Below, piece after piece: positions 1 through 9,962 of a stretch of 64,000 bases of DNA. Origin of the DNA: Ferruginivarius sediminum (lineage in GTDB: Bacteria; Pseudomonadota; Alphaproteobacteria; Kiloniellales; Rhodovibrionaceae). Each line of letters starts with the position of its first letter. The stretch's first letter is position 1. The notes under the pieces are model-generated. The model made no database searches and was not told the DNA's origin. It was given only the letters and a program-made list of their open reading frames with translations. The DNA is taken from positions 62,001 through 126,000 of the forward strand of contig NZ_QPMH01000007.1 in the NCBI RefSeq assembly GCF_003344765.1, written 5' to 3'. The position numbers and the translations under genes were made by a program.

Positions 1-122
1 GCGGCCATTGCCATAATACGCATTATGCGCGAATTAGACATTCCAATTGGCCTGCGAGTCAGGGGTGGCACAAGCCGACCCGTCTGCGTTCCGGCCCGGC
101 CTCACCTCTATCCCGGAGCGTG

Positions 123-1088
123 CTAGTCAGCCCCGAGCCATTCACGCCTGTCGCCATCGACAACCAGCGCGCTGGGGCCTTGCAACCGCTGCAACGCCGT
201 CCGTATCGCGGTCGTGTCCATCAGGGCGAAGGCGGTCGACAAGCCGTCGGCAACGGTTGCCCGTTCGGCTAGGACCGAGACGATGCGTCCGGGGAACGGC
301 GTCTCTCCCGTTCCGGGATCGAGGATATGGCCCCGCCCTTCCGTGGCGGAAAGCCGAAGCGCCGAGGGGGCCGAAGTGGCGAGCGCCTTGTCCGAGAGAG
401 CGACGCGCTCCAGCGTGCGGCCGTCGGGCGCGGTCACGGCAGCGCGCCACGGATGGCCGTCCGGGCGGCTGCCGAGCGCGCGTTGCTCACCCAGGCTGAT
501 CACACAGGACAGGCCAGCCGAGCGGAACATCTCGGCAACCCGGTCGGTAATATAGCCCTGGGCAATGCCGTTCAGAGTGAGGGCCATGCCGTTCTTGCCA
601 AAGCGAATCTCGTCGGCACCGAACGCGACCCGCTCCAAGCCCGTCAGCGAGCGCGCATGGCGCACCGCCGCAGGCTCGGGCGCGCGGCCTTCGGCATAGC
701 TGTCGGCGTAGACCTGCCACAAAGGCTGGATGGTCGGGTCGAAGCGTCCCCCGGTCACCTCGTGCAGATTCCAGGCGACGGCCAGCACGTCGAGCAGTTC
801 GAACGGTGTCGGGGCAAGGTGGCCCTGGCGGTTCAGGCGCGATAGCGCGGAATCGGGGCGATGCAGGCTGAACACCGCTTCCAGCCGCTCGATCTCGTGC
901 CGCGCCCTGGCGACGAGACGCTCCGCAGCATCGCTGTCGTCGAGGGCCACCACAATCTCGGCCCGGGCGCCCAGTGCCGTGCCGCGCCAGCGCCTGACTT
1001 TGTTTCCCGACGCGGCTGCCGGGCCAGCCAGCGCGGCGGCCCCCGTCGCAGCAGCCGCGATCAGGATTTCCCGGCGTGAGTACGTCAT
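123..1088 (-). CDS. nosX: FAD:protein FMN transferase of the nos operon (NosX/ApbE)
   Basis: A 321-residue ApbE-family protein. The N-terminus is a Tat-type signal (SRREILIAAAATGAAALAG), so it is probably exported to the periplasm. ApbE enzymes move FMN from FAD onto a threonine of a target protein. The likely target is NosR, encoded in the same operon, which has an SGAT flavinylation motif. ApbE landmarks include LTGLERV, a NGIAQGYITDRV segment and the GHILDPGTGE stretch near the C-terminus. It is the last gene of the nos operon and its ATG overlaps the nosL stop by four bases. The ApbE family is clear; the name nosX rests on operon position. Confidence 0.93.
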   Translation of the reverse strand: MTYSRREILIAAAATGAAALAGPAAASGNKVRRWRGTALGARAEIVVALDDSDAAERLVARARHEIERLEAVFSLHRPDSALSRLNRQGHLAPTPFELLDVLAVAWNLHEVTGGRFDPTIQPLWQVYADSYAEGRAPEPAAVRHARSLTGLERVAFGADEIRFGKNGMALTLNGIAQGYITDRVAEMFRSAGLSCVISLGEQRALGSRPDGHPWRAAVTAPDGRTLERVALSDKALATSAPSALRLSATEGRGHILDPGTGETPFPGRIVSVLAERATVADGLSTAFALMDTTAIRTALQRLQGPSALVVDGDRREWLGAD

Positions 1089-1654
1089 TGCCGCTCTCCG
1101 GTTTGATGATTCTGCTGCTCCATGACGTCGACGGACGGCGATTCCGCGCTCTGCGGCGCGTGCGGATCGCCGAAGACGAAGTCGCGCGGGATCTCATCGA
1201 AGGTTACCAGCCTGCCGCCTTCCGCGTCGGCGAAAGCCTGGGCGACCTCCCGCGAGGAGAACGGCACTGGCTCAGGCGCCCCCATGCCGCCGCGGCGTCC
1301 GCTACCGATCACGTAAATACCCTCGCGTGCCGGCATCCACGCATCCGGCCCCGGATGGGCCCAGCTTTCCGCCTTGCCGATATCGTGGACGTAGATGGCG
1401 GCGATGTCCTTCGATTCCTCCGGCAGCATTGTGAAGGCTACGGTGTCGCGAACATTGGAAAACCACAAAGGCTCTTTCTGACCGCGCAGGTGGATCTGGC
1501 CCTTGGGGCCCTCGTGGTCGACAATGATCATGCCGGTGAAATAGGCCGCCGCCGTGCGGTCCAGCTTGGCCGGCGGAGGAATCTTGGCAGTCTCCTCCTC
1601 GCCGCAAGCGGTAAGCGACAGCGCCAGCAGAATGGCGACGAGAACCCGCGTCAT
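1085..1654 (-). CDS. nosL: Copper chaperone lipoprotein NosL
   Basis: A 189-residue protein beginning with a lipoprotein signal that ends in the lipobox LTAC, so it is predicted to be lipid-anchored in the periplasm. NosL proteins bind Cu(I) and deliver it for building the Cu sites of NosZ. The start was chosen because its ATG overlaps the nosY stop (ATGA), and the frame upstream of it is nosY shadow. The C-terminal part contains a FDEIPRDFVFGDPHAPQ region. It lies between nosY and nosX as in other alphaproteobacterial nos operons. Confidence 0.9.
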   Translation of the reverse strand: MTRVLVAILLALSLTACGEEETAKIPPPAKLDRTAAAYFTGMIIVDHEGPKGQIHLRGQKEPLWFSNVRDTVAFTMLPEESKDIAAIYVHDIGKAESWAHPGPDAWMPAREGIYVIGSGRRGGMGAPEPVPFSSREVAQAFADAEGGRLVTFDEIPRDFVFGDPHAPQSAESPSVDVMEQQNHQTGERQ

Positions 1655-2475
1655 ACATCCCTCCGCCGGAACGCCAGCATCGCAAGACCCAACGGCACGA
1701 CCGCCCAAGCCAGCAGAACGGCGGCCAGCACGCCACGCGTTGGCGCAGCCCCTCCGGCCGCGCCCGCCATGCCGGCGATCATGCTGGCGGACTCGCTGCC
1801 GACCAGATTGAACATCCGGAAAGCGTCGGCTGGATTCAGCATCAGCAGCAGGCTGAAAGCCTGCTGGGAGATCACACCCTCGGCCCCGACAAGGACGCCC
1901 AGAAGCGCCAGGTCGTAGACCACCACCATCACCAGCCAGATGCCGAGCGCCACGCCCGCCGCGGTCGCGCGTTCGCGCACCAGCGTGCTTGCCAGATAGC
2001 CCAGCGCGACGAAGCACGCCCCAAGCAGCACGGTGCTGGCGATTAGCCATGCGAAGGCGGGAATTCCCGCCGTCCCGCCGGCACCCGCCAGATAAACCGC
2101 GCCGCCCGCCACGCCATAGCCGACGACGGCGGCAATGGCGATCACCGCCAAGTGCCCCAGAAACTTGCCGGCAACGACCTGCCAGCGTTCGACGGGGTAA
2201 GCCAGCATCAACAGCATCGTGCCACGTGCCACCTCGCCCACCACCGCGTCATAGGAAATCAGCAGCGCGACCAGGGGAATCAGGAAGACGCTGAGGCTGG
2301 TCAGGCTCACCACGGTGACCGTAAGCCTGTCCACCTTCACCTCCCCGACCGGCGCACTGCCAAGCCATGCCAGTGCAAGCGCCAGCCCCATGAGCAGGAG
2401 CGTCGCGGCAATAACCCAGCGGTTCCGCAGGCTCGTCCGCAACTCCTTGCATGCGATGGCAAGGACGGCTGTCAT
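1651..2475 (-). CDS. nosY: NosY, membrane subunit of the nos ABC transporter
   Basis: A 274-residue ABC-2 type permease with about six hydrophobic segments. It starts with a cytoplasmic stretch (ACKELRTSLRNRW) followed directly by the first helix. It pairs with the ATPase NosF and the periplasmic NosD to form the NosDFY complex, which is needed for CuZ-site maturation of N2O reductase. Its ATG overlaps the nosF stop and its stop overlaps the nosL ATG, so translation is probably coupled. Length is normal for NosY. Confidence 0.93.
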   Translation of the reverse strand: MTAVLAIACKELRTSLRNRWVIAATLLLMGLALALAWLGSAPVGEVKVDRLTVTVVSLTSLSVFLIPLVALLISYDAVVGEVARGTMLLMLAYPVERWQVVAGKFLGHLAVIAIAAVVGYGVAGGAVYLAGAGGTAGIPAFAWLIASTVLLGACFVALGYLASTLVRERATAAGVALGIWLVMVVVYDLALLGVLVGAEGVISQQAFSLLLMLNPADAFRMFNLVGSESASMIAGMAGAAGGAAPTRGVLAAVLLAWAVVPLGLAMLAFRRRDV

Positions 2476-3401
2476 GCACGCTCCTCCACCGTCTTGCCGG
2501 TGTAGTGCCGGTAAAGCTGCTCCAGACCCGGCGGAATCGTCTCGATATCTTCCACGATATCCCCCATGCCGGCGACCCGACGCAGCGCCGCCATCTTCTC
2601 CATAGGCGGACAGAACAGAAGCACGGTGCGTTCGTCCACTCGCTCCCAGTCCACGCGCCCGTCGAATGCCGAGACAACCTCGCCAGTGCGGCAGGGGCGC
2701 GTGCGGATGCGAAGGAGGGTAGGAATACCGGCTTCGCGTCGGATGAAGTCGAGCGGCCCGTCGGCGGCGACATGTCCGTGATGCAGAATGACGATGCGGT
2801 CGGTGCGCGCTTCCAGTTCGCTCAAGACGTGAGAGGAAATCAGCACCGTAACCCCCTGCCCCTGCAATTCAGCGACGATGTCGTAGAAGGTCGCACGCAC
2901 GATGGGGTCCAGGCCCGTTGTCGGCTCATCCAGCAACAGAAGCTCAGGTGCGCCCAGCAGCGCCTGGGCGAGGCCAAGGCGCTGGCGCATGCCCTTGGAG
3001 TAGGTCCGCACCCGCCGGTCCGCCGCGTCCTCCAGGCCGACGCGCCGGATCAGGCCGTCGATTCCCGCCGTCCCACACCCACGTAGCGCCGCATAGAACG
3101 ATAGCGTCTCGCGCCCCGTCATGCCCGGGTCGAAGGCCACGTTCTCGGGTAGGAAGCCGACCGCCCCCCGCTTACGCGCGCCGTCCCCACTTTGCGGGCG
3201 CGCGCCCAGGACGCTGATATCGCCAGCGGTAGGCGCGGCAAGCCCCAGCATCAGCTTGAACAGCGTCGTCTTTCCCGCCCCATTGTGCCCGACGAGGGCA
3301 ACGCATTCGCCCCGGTGGATGGATAGCGACACATCCTCGACCGCCCTGACGCGGCGATAGCGTTTCGCGATCCGGTCAAGGCGAATCACCGGCTCGTTCA
3401 T
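2472..3401 (-). CDS. nosF: NosF, ATPase subunit of the nos ABC transporter
   Basis: A 309-residue ABC ATPase. Walker A (GHNGAGKTT) is near residue 40, the signature region reads YSKGMRQRLGLAQALL, and Walker B is LLLLDEPTTGLDP, followed by the HVLSELE helix. It powers NosDFY in copper-site assembly of NosZ. An earlier in-frame start exists, but the one used overlaps the nosD stop as ATGA and begins directly with the conserved N-terminal strand (EPVIRLDRIAKRYR). Confidence 0.95.
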   Translation of the reverse strand: MNEPVIRLDRIAKRYRRVRAVEDVSLSIHRGECVALVGHNGAGKTTLFKLMLGLAAPTAGDISVLGARPQSGDGARKRGAVGFLPENVAFDPGMTGRETLSFYAALRGCGTAGIDGLIRRVGLEDAADRRVRTYSKGMRQRLGLAQALLGAPELLLLDEPTTGLDPIVRATFYDIVAELQGQGVTVLISSHVLSELEARTDRIVILHHGHVAADGPLDFIRREAGIPTLLRIRTRPCRTGEVVSAFDGRVDWERVDERTVLLFCPPMEKMAALRRVAGMGDIVEDIETIPPGLEQLYRHYTGKTVEERA

Positions 3402-4702
3402 GACGCGGCATCCCGCAGTTGCATGGCGCTTGGCCGCGGCGGGTCCATCAAGGGTGCGGGATCGACGACACCGCCAGGCAAAAGCGCCGGAAACTGCGAC
3501 TGCGCCCATTGCAACAGGCTCACGGCGGGGCTATTCAACAGCAGCTTGGCTTGCGGATGGCGCCACAGTACCTGATCGACCAGGCCATTGGGCCGATATG
3601 CCCGGTCAGCAATGCCGTCGCCGTCCAGGTCGAAAGCCGCGTGGTCGGACCAATGGTTGCCACGGCCATTCTCCGCCCACTCATGATGGGTCGTTCCCAC
3701 ATATTTCACCTGCGTGCGGTTATCGGCGAAGGCATTCTCGAACACCTTGTTGTCCTGCGAGCCGGCTGTGAAGTGGATGCCGATGCCACAGCCCTGCAGT
3801 CGGTTGCGCCGCAGTGTGTTGAAATTGGAATTATAGACGAAAAGACACTTCCGCCCGCCCTCCAGGACGGCGTTGTCCTCGATCTCGGAATAGTTCGCGA
3901 AATTCAGCATCAGCCCGTGGTCGCGGTCGCGAAGCGAGAGGTTCCCGCGCGCGTCGATATACTTCGAGTACATGATCGCGTAGCCGGCGTGGTTGCCCGC
4001 CGAAACGTTCGCGCTGACCTCGCTCTTGTTCGTGTACATGTAATGGACGCCATAGCGCAGGTTGCGCATCCGGTTGCCGTGAAAGCGGTTCCTCAGGCTG
4101 GTGGTCACGAAGATGCCGTCGCGGCCATAGCGGATGTCATTGTCGATGACCTCGGAGCCAGGGGCGTTCCAAACGTGGACCCCATTGCCGCGCTCGCTCA
4201 TGTGGCCTTCGCGCAGCCCAATGATGGTGTTTCCCTTGACCAGGGCGTCTCTCGCCCCCTTCAGGTTGACGCCCATCAGGTTCTCTTCCAGGCGGTTCGA
4301 GATGATCCGCGCCCCCTCGCCCGCTTCGGTGACGAAAATGCCGGAGTCCTCGGCCTGCAAATCGGTGCCCGACCCGCGAACCGTCAGGCCGATGACGGTG
4401 ACACCCCGCGCATCCACGCGAAGCACCGTTCCGCTCCCGCCGCCGTCGAGCACACTGCCGTCGTTTCCACGCAGGGTTATGCCGGCGGTATCGACGACGA
4501 AGCCACCCCGATAGGTGCCGGGTTGGAGAACGATGGTGTCGCCCGGGGAAACGCCGTCGAGGGCGGCCCGAAGGCCATCTGGCCGCACCTCGACGGTTTC
4601 CGCCCGCGCCTTGCCCGGCAGCGGCCACGCGACGGCCGCCGTCGCCGCCAGGGCGAAGGCGGCCGCCGCGCGTCCAATCATCCGGGCAAGGCGCCGTTTC
4701 AT
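3398..4702 (-). CDS. nosD: NosD, periplasmic beta-helix copper-maturation protein
   Basis: A 434-residue protein with an N-terminal Sec signal (hydrophobic [15 protein letters not shown], ending near KARAE). The body is a right-handed parallel beta-helix of the NosD/CASH type, with repeats such as [27 protein letters not shown] and [12 protein letters not shown]. It works with NosF and NosY to hand copper or sulfide to NosZ. The chosen ATG overlaps the nosZ stop; a longer frame upstream only reads nosZ antiphase. Length fits the family. Confidence 0.94.
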   Translation of the reverse strand: MKRRLARMIGRAAAAFALAATAAVAWPLPGKARAETVEVRPDGLRAALDGVSPGDTIVLQPGTYRGGFVVDTAGITLRGNDGSVLDGGGSGTVLRVDARGVTVIGLTVRGSGTDLQAEDSGIFVTEAGEGARIISNRLEENLMGVNLKGARDALVKGNTIIGLREGHMSERGNGVHVWNAPGSEVIDNDIRYGRDGIFVTTSLRNRFHGNRMRNLRYGVHYMYTNKSEVSANVSAGNHAGYAIMYSKYIDARGNLSLRDRDHGLMLNFANYSEIEDNAVLEGGRKCLFVYNSNFNTLRRNRLQGCGIGIHFTAGSQDNKVFENAFADNRTQVKYVGTTHHEWAENGRGNHWSDHAAFDLDGDGIADRAYRPNGLVDQVLWRHPQAKLLLNSPAVSLLQWAQSQFPALLPGGVVDPAPLMDPPRPSAMQLRDAAS

Positions 4703-6621
4703 GCGCTCCTCGGCTCCACCAGCATGCGTCCGCGCATCTCCATGTGCAGCGCGTGGCAGAAGAACTGGCAGTAGTACCAATGTACGCCGGGCCGGTCGGC
4801 GGTAAAGGTCACAGAAGCCGTAGCCTGCGGCGCGATCTCCATGGCGATGCCATAGTTCGTGAGCGTGAGACCATGCGTCAGGTCCTGGATCTCGTCGATG
4901 TTGGTGACATAGATCGTGACCTCATCCCCCTGCTTCACCTTGAACTCGCTCAGCGAGAACTGCGGGGCGACGGAGAACATGTAGACACGGACCTTGTTGC
5001 CGTCCCGAATGACGTCCGCGGCGCTCGTCAGGTCGATGCCGTCGGCCTCCGCCTGATTGCGGGCGTCCTCGAAGAAGGGGTCGTTGCGGTCCCAGAGATG
5101 CCGTGGATTTACAAGATCGGTGCGCACGATGATGCAGTCGTGCGGCTCCGCGAAGGTCGGGCCGTCATGGACAAGCTCCATACTGCCACCCGAGATGTCG
5201 ATGAGCTGATCGTTCTCCGGCTTCAGCGGGCCGACGTTCAGGAAGCGGTCCTTTGAGAACTTGTTGAGCGAGACCAGCCACTTGCCGTCGGCTTCCTTGG
5301 TCTCGCCCATGCTGGTGTGATTGTGGCCCGGCTGGTAGTGGACGTCGGTGCGCTCGATGACCGGGTCCACGTCCTCCCCGGAATACTGCCGACGCGCCTG
5401 GTCCAGGTTCCACATCACCGACTGGCTGTCGATGAACAGCGTCGTGAAGGCGTTGCCCCGGCCGTCGAAGGCGGTGTGCAGCGGCCCCAGGCCAAGTTCC
5501 GGCTCGGCCACGACGGCACCGCGCGGCTCGATCTTGTCGTCGAAGACGTCGGGCAATTTGCGCACGTCGACGACGGTGCAGGTCGGCGACAGCTTGCCGT
5601 TGATCACGACGTGGATGCCGTCGGGCGCGGTATTGATGCCGTGCGGACTGGTCGAAACCGGGATGTAGCGGGTATAAGGCGAGCCGTGGCGGCCGTCGAT
5701 GACCGGCACGCCGCTGATCTCCTCGTAATCGCCGTCGGCGACCGCCTTCTCGATGCGGGCAATGTCGAAGAAAACGGCCCAGTCCTGCTCGTTCGCCATC
5801 ATACCGGCAAGCTCGGTGCCTTCTTCCGAGTTGTAGCAGGTGGAGAAGGCGTATTTGCCTTGATAGTCGGCGTCGCAGTTGTCCAGGTTGCCGTCCACCA
5901 GGACTTGCCAGGCCACCGTCATGCTTTCCCCATCGATGGCGGTGAACACCGACTTGTAGTTCTCCGGCTTGTCCAGGTCGCGTCCGTCGTTGGGGATTGG
6001 CACCCGGTGCTCGGCATTGACGAAAACATAGCCGGTGCGCGGATACTTCTGCGGGCGCATTCCGTGCATGTCGGAGGCGTTCGGCACCTCGATGATCTTG
6101 TCGGTCCGCATCACGTCCATGCGGATACGCGCGACGCGGCTGTTGGCCTTGTCGTTGATGAAGAGGTAACGCCCGTCATAGGTGCCGTCGGTGAAAGACA
6201 TATGCGGATGGTGGGCGTCGCCGTTCTGGTAGACGCCGCCGCGCGACTTGAGGAACTCTTTGGTCTCCGGCAGCAACCCCTCCGTCAGGACCTTCAGGCT
6301 TTCGTTGGTCTGGCCCCAGCCGGTGGCACCGCAACGGTTGAAGACCGGGATGCGGATCAGTTCGCGCATTGAGGGCACACCCATGATGCGGATCTCGCCG
6401 CTCTGCCCCGAACTCCAGAAACCGTAGTATTCGTCCAGTTCGCCTGGCCCGACCGCGGCCTCGTTCTCCGCCGCCTGCGCCTCCTTCACGACACTGACGT
6501 TGCGAAGGGCAGCGAGGCCGCCGAACCCGCCCGCACCGGCAAGGCCGGCCAGGGTCGCGGTCTTGGCGGTACCGCTCAAAAGGCTCCGGCGCGAAAAGCC
6601 GGTGCGTTCGTCCTTGCTCAT
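4699..6621 (-). CDS. nosZ: Nitrous oxide reductase NosZ (clade I, Tat-exported)
   Basis: A 640-residue multicopper enzyme that reduces N2O to N2 in the periplasm. The N-terminus has a Tat motif (SRRSLLSG) followed by a hydrophobic stretch, typical of clade I NosZ. CuZ histidines lie in [35 protein letters not shown] and EPHDC. The C-terminal cupredoxin domain ends with the CuA motif [13 protein letters not shown]. The start at 6621 is preceded by AAGGAG eight bases upstream; a slightly earlier in-frame ATG lacks this. It sits 24 bases after nosR. All key ligands appear present, so the enzyme should be active. Confidence 0.97.
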   Translation of the reverse strand: MSKDERTGFSRRSLLSGTAKTATLAGLAGAGGFGGLAALRNVSVVKEAQAAENEAAVGPGELDEYYGFWSSGQSGEIRIMGVPSMRELIRIPVFNRCGATGWGQTNESLKVLTEGLLPETKEFLKSRGGVYQNGDAHHPHMSFTDGTYDGRYLFINDKANSRVARIRMDVMRTDKIIEVPNASDMHGMRPQKYPRTGYVFVNAEHRVPIPNDGRDLDKPENYKSVFTAIDGESMTVAWQVLVDGNLDNCDADYQGKYAFSTCYNSEEGTELAGMMANEQDWAVFFDIARIEKAVADGDYEEISGVPVIDGRHGSPYTRYIPVSTSPHGINTAPDGIHVVINGKLSPTCTVVDVRKLPDVFDDKIEPRGAVVAEPELGLGPLHTAFDGRGNAFTTLFIDSQSVMWNLDQARRQYSGEDVDPVIERTDVHYQPGHNHTSMGETKEADGKWLVSLNKFSKDRFLNVGPLKPENDQLIDISGGSMELVHDGPTFAEPHDCIIVRTDLVNPRHLWDRNDPFFEDARNQAEADGIDLTSAADVIRDGNKVRVYMFSVAPQFSLSEFKVKQGDEVTIYVTNIDEIQDLTHGLTLTNYGIAMEIAPQATASVTFTADRPGVHWYYCQFFCHALHMEMRGRMLVEPRSA

Positions 6622-6645
6622 CCGACTGCTCCTTCCTTCCATTGC

Positions 6646-8916
6646 TCAGGCCTCCACGTCGGCCGGCTGCCGGCGCTTCTCCTGCCTTTGTTTTTTCAGT
6701 TTCTCTCGCGATTCCAGGCGGCGCTTCTCCGCCAGTTGTTCCGCGGAGAGCATTTCGTCCGAAGTATTGACAAGCCGCTTCTCGCGCTTGATCCGGCGCT
6801 GGATCATGTGCGGACAACGCTGGTCGTCGTAATAGAGTTTCTGGCACTCAAGGCAGTAGATACACTCATTGACGTTGATCTCGCCGGTCGGATGGATTGC
6901 ATCGACCGGACAGTCATGCGCGCAGATCTGGCAGGGGTTGCCGCACTCCTTATGCCGCTTCAGCCAGTCGAACATGCGGATACGCGCGGGAATGGCCAGC
7001 GCCGCGCCAAGCGGGCACATGTACCGGCAGAAGAACCGCTCCACGAACAGGTTGATCACGATCAGCCCGGCGGCGAAGGCGACGAATGGCCACGCGCGCA
7101 TGAAGTTCAGGATGATCGCCGTCTTGAAAGGCTCCACTTCGGCCAGCCTCTCCGCCCAGGACAGCGAATAAAGCGACATCCCGAAGAGACCGAGGAAGAT
7201 GATGTACTTGACCGGCCACAGCCGCTCGTTCAGGCCCCAGGGCACCCTGACCTGGGGAATGCCGAAGCGCCGTCCGATGTGGTTGGTCAGTTCCTGTAGC
7301 GCGCCGAAGGGGCATAGCCAGCCGCAGAACGCGCCGCGTCCCCAGAACAACAGGCCGGCAGCGACCGCGAACCACAGGATGAACACCAACGGGTCCATCA
7401 GGAAATAGGTCCAGCTGAAGTCGGTGACGAGCGCGTTCGAGAACGTCAGCACGTTGATCACCGAAAGCTGCGCGTTGGCATAGAAGCCAAGCCAGAACAG
7501 CACCGCCGTCAGGAAGCCGTAGCGCAGCCACGCCGTCAGCTTCGGCCGTCGGACGAGTTGATCCTGGAAGAAGAACATCAGGGTCAGCACGCCCAGCATG
7601 CCGAGCAGGATACCGATATCCACGACGCGGTTGCGCCAAACCCGCTGCCATAGCACGTCGCGCTCCGAGGGGTCCTCGAACGAGGCCAGGCCGGGCGCGG
7701 CGGTTTCCGAGGGCTGGCCCCGCCCACCGGACTCAGCCGTGGGCGGGGGCGCCGTCTCGATGTACTTCGGCGGCGGTGCATAGCCGAGATCGATGGTCGT
7801 GAAGTCCTTCTGCCGGCCGCCGATATTGCGCTGGACCAGCAGTTCCAGGGTCCACGGCTCCGTCGGGTCGAAGTTCACGCCCTCGGGGATCCGGAAGACG
7901 CCGACTTCGTCGAGGTCAGGCGCCCCAGGCGCGGCGACCTCGCGTAGGCGCTTGTGATCCACGTCGCGGAAGCGGATCGTGGTTTCGCCCTGGATCAGCC
8001 GGATCCGGTCGAACACCCCGCCACGCACATAGCCCGAACCCTTGAACGAGTATGCTCCGCGCGCACCGATAACGACGGCGTGCCGACCCTCACCCAGGCG
8101 GCTTTGCATCTGCTTGTATTCGCGTGGGCCCAGCACGCTCTTGCCGATAGTCGGGACACTGGCCAGGCCAGCGTAAAGGTCGATGAACAGCGCGTTCGGA
8201 TCATCCTCCCGGGGTCGCAGGGCCGCTTCCCGCTTGCCGGCGGACTCAAAGGCGCGTGTTACATCTCCGACGCTAAGCGTCAGGCGCCGGATGGAACCGT
8301 CGCCAGTCAGCGTCGTCCAGTCGACGCTCTTGGCTTCCTCCATCTTCAGCCGGCGCGCCGGGCCGGCGTCTCCGGCTTGCTCCATGCCCGCCAGCCCACG
8401 CGTGCGGGCAACCTTGAGCGCGGCGCGGCGGATGGAATCGTCGATCACCATCACAGTCACGGTGGCCCCGCTGATGATGTCGACCTCGCGGGCGTCCCCT
8501 GCCTCGCCGGTTGCTTCGGCCACGACGTTGTGGCCGGCATAGTCGTCGATGAAGGCCAGCATGTCCTCTTCGGGAATGCCGATGAGGACGATGGGCTCGT
8601 GATGCTCGATAAGCTGGGCGCCCTGGATCTCCCCATCCGGCGCCATGCCGACAGCGATATGGATTGGCTTGCCGGAATAGCCAACGGAATTGACGAAGTC
8701 GGAATTGAGGAAGACGTATCCAACCTGTTCCCCGTCCGTATATACCGGTGCCACCGGCGGCTCGCCCTGCGGCTTCCCGATGCGGTCCGCGCCAGGGAAA
8801 ATGCTGGATACTTCGACCTTGTGCAGCAGCCGCGGCAGTTCGGCGGCCTGTGTCGGCGTAACGATCCCGGTGAGTTGCAGGGCTACAGCCAAAACGAGGC
8901 CGAAGACAGCCGTCAT
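6646..8916 (-). CDS. nosR: NosR, flavin and Fe-S membrane protein for N2O reduction
   Basis: A 756-residue polytopic protein. Residues 1-25 are a signal peptide (VFGLVLAVALQLTG). A periplasmic FMN-binding domain follows with the flavinylation motif DIISGAT near 146-152; its threonine is the expected FMN acceptor for NosX. Then come several membrane helices with CGWLCP and CRYMCP motifs, and a C-terminal ferredoxin region (CQICAHDCPVD and CIYCLECQ). NosR is needed for nos expression and in vivo electron supply to NosZ. The start was set at the ATG that gives a clean signal peptide; the Shine-Dalgarno there is weak and the frame stays open upstream. Confidence 0.93.
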   Translation of the reverse strand: MTAVFGLVLAVALQLTGIVTPTQAAELPRLLHKVEVSSIFPGADRIGKPQGEPPVAPVYTDGEQVGYVFLNSDFVNSVGYSGKPIHIAVGMAPDGEIQGAQLIEHHEPIVLIGIPEEDMLAFIDDYAGHNVVAEATGEAGDAREVDIISGATVTVMVIDDSIRRAALKVARTRGLAGMEQAGDAGPARRLKMEEAKSVDWTTLTGDGSIRRLTLSVGDVTRAFESAGKREAALRPREDDPNALFIDLYAGLASVPTIGKSVLGPREYKQMQSRLGEGRHAVVIGARGAYSFKGSGYVRGGVFDRIRLIQGETTIRFRDVDHKRLREVAAPGAPDLDEVGVFRIPEGVNFDPTEPWTLELLVQRNIGGRQKDFTTIDLGYAPPPKYIETAPPPTAESGGRGQPSETAAPGLASFEDPSERDVLWQRVWRNRVVDIGILLGMLGVLTLMFFFQDQLVRRPKLTAWLRYGFLTAVLFWLGFYANAQLSVINVLTFSNALVTDFSWTYFLMDPLVFILWFAVAAGLLFWGRGAFCGWLCPFGALQELTNHIGRRFGIPQVRVPWGLNERLWPVKYIIFLGLFGMSLYSLSWAERLAEVEPFKTAIILNFMRAWPFVAFAAGLIVINLFVERFFCRYMCPLGAALAIPARIRMFDWLKRHKECGNPCQICAHDCPVDAIHPTGEINVNECIYCLECQKLYYDDQRCPHMIQRRIKREKRLVNTSDEMLSAEQLAEKRRLESREKLKKQRQEKRRQPADVEA

Positions 8917-9017
8917 CCACTTTGCCGGGAAACCTTGATTCCCTTGGCTGCGCGAGGCATGCGCCGGATCGCCGCGCAAGCGTGACAAGCCGGTCCACTG
9001 CTGCGAAAATCCAGAGA
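8917..9017. promoter_or_regulatory. Divergent promoter gap between nosR and the ferritin-like gene
   Basis: This 101-base gap must hold the promoters of the nos operon (minus) and of the ferritin-like gene (plus) if the chosen starts are right. I see one FNR half-site-like TTGAT near 8936 but no full TTGAT-N4-ATCAA palindrome. An FNR/NnrR-type site is expected for nos genes but is not demonstrated here. Confidence 0.4.
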
Positions 9018-9962
9018 ATGAGCAGAATCGATCCAGAGAAACGATACGAGATTCCCGACCGCGCGACGCTGTTTGCCCGTGCGCGCGGGATGGAGCGCGA
9101 GTCGGCGGAGCGCTATGGCGAGTTGGCCGAAGCCATGCAACGCGCGGGCAACACGAGCGTGGCCGGCATCTTCCGCCGTCTCGAGCACGAGGAGATGAAA
9201 CACGACGAAGCCATTGTCGGATGGGCCGAAGCGGAGATCGGAGATATCCCCGCCGCCGAGTATGCCTGGGAAACCGAAGTACCCGACAGCGATCCGCTGG
9301 AAGGTGCGGACCCGTATCTCCTGACGCCATATCGCGCGCTCTCCATCGCCGTGCACAACGAGGAGCGGGCGTTCGCGCACTACAGCTACGTGGCTGCGAA
9401 TGCGGTGGACGCGGACACCCGGCGCCTCGCCGAAGAGCTTGCCGCCGAGGAACTGGAGCATGCAGCCATTCTTCGGCGCGAGCGGCGAAAAGCCTATCAC
9501 AAGGATAAAGGGCGCTTCGACAGGCGGATCGCCTGGGATCCCCGCCGGCTGAACTTATCCACCCTGCCCCGGCTGGCGCAGTTCGCCTCCGCCCTGGAGG
9601 CGGAACTGGCGCGTCGGCACGCCGGCTTCGTACAAACTGCCCGGAAGGCCGGCGACGACGCCACGGCGAATGCCCTGGCCGATGTGAGCGAAGGTGCGCG
9701 CCGCGCCCAGGCGGAGTTCGGCGTGACTCCAGAGCGCCTCGAACTCGCACCGTTGCGGGACGAAGCTGACGGCGATGCGTACCAATGGCTGCGTGCGGCG
9801 CTGGAAGACCTCGACCTTGCCTACGAATTCTACATGCGCGCGGCCGAAACGGCGGAAGACGACGAAACCCTCGCGATGGCGCAGCGGATGGCCGAACATG
9901 CCGCCTTGCGAGCTGCCAAAGTGCGCGCAAGGCTGATCGAACTGCGCAAGTCCGAATCGTAG
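9018..9962 (+). CDS. Rubrerythrin/ferritin-like diiron protein
   Basis: A 314-residue, almost wholly helical protein. The N-terminal half is a ferritin-like four-helix bundle with diiron ligand pairs: ERESAERYGELAEAM, then EHEEMKHDE, then HNEERAFAHYSYVA, and EELAAEELEHAAIL. The C-terminal half has a weaker echo of the pattern, ending with a MAEHAALRAAKVRARL helix. Such proteins act in peroxide or iron handling. It diverges from nosR and is followed by a gene-free stretch. The ATG used begins the conserved part; upstream residues in frame look non-coding. Substrate and true role are unknown. Confidence 0.8.
   Translation: MSRIDPEKRYEIPDRATLFARARGMERESAERYGELAEAMQRAGNTSVAGIFRRLEHEEMKHDEAIVGWAEAEIGDIPAAEYAWETEVPDSDPLEGADPYLLTPYRALSIAVHNEERAFAHYSYVAANAVDADTRRLAEELAAEELEHAAILRRERRKAYHKDKGRFDRRIAWDPRRLNLSTLPRLAQFASALEAELARRHAGFVQTARKAGDDATANALADVSEGARRAQAEFGVTPERLELAPLRDEADGDAYQWLRAALEDLDLAYEFYMRAAETAEDDETLAMAQRMAEHAALRAAKVRARLIELRKSES

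Noticed and set aside
1..122. Possible gene end at the left edge
   Set aside because: No frame shows conserved sequence in these 122 bases; it is the gap after nosX.
3419..4774. Open frame of 451 codons opposite nosD
   Set aside because: It is an antisense shadow of the nosD repeats.
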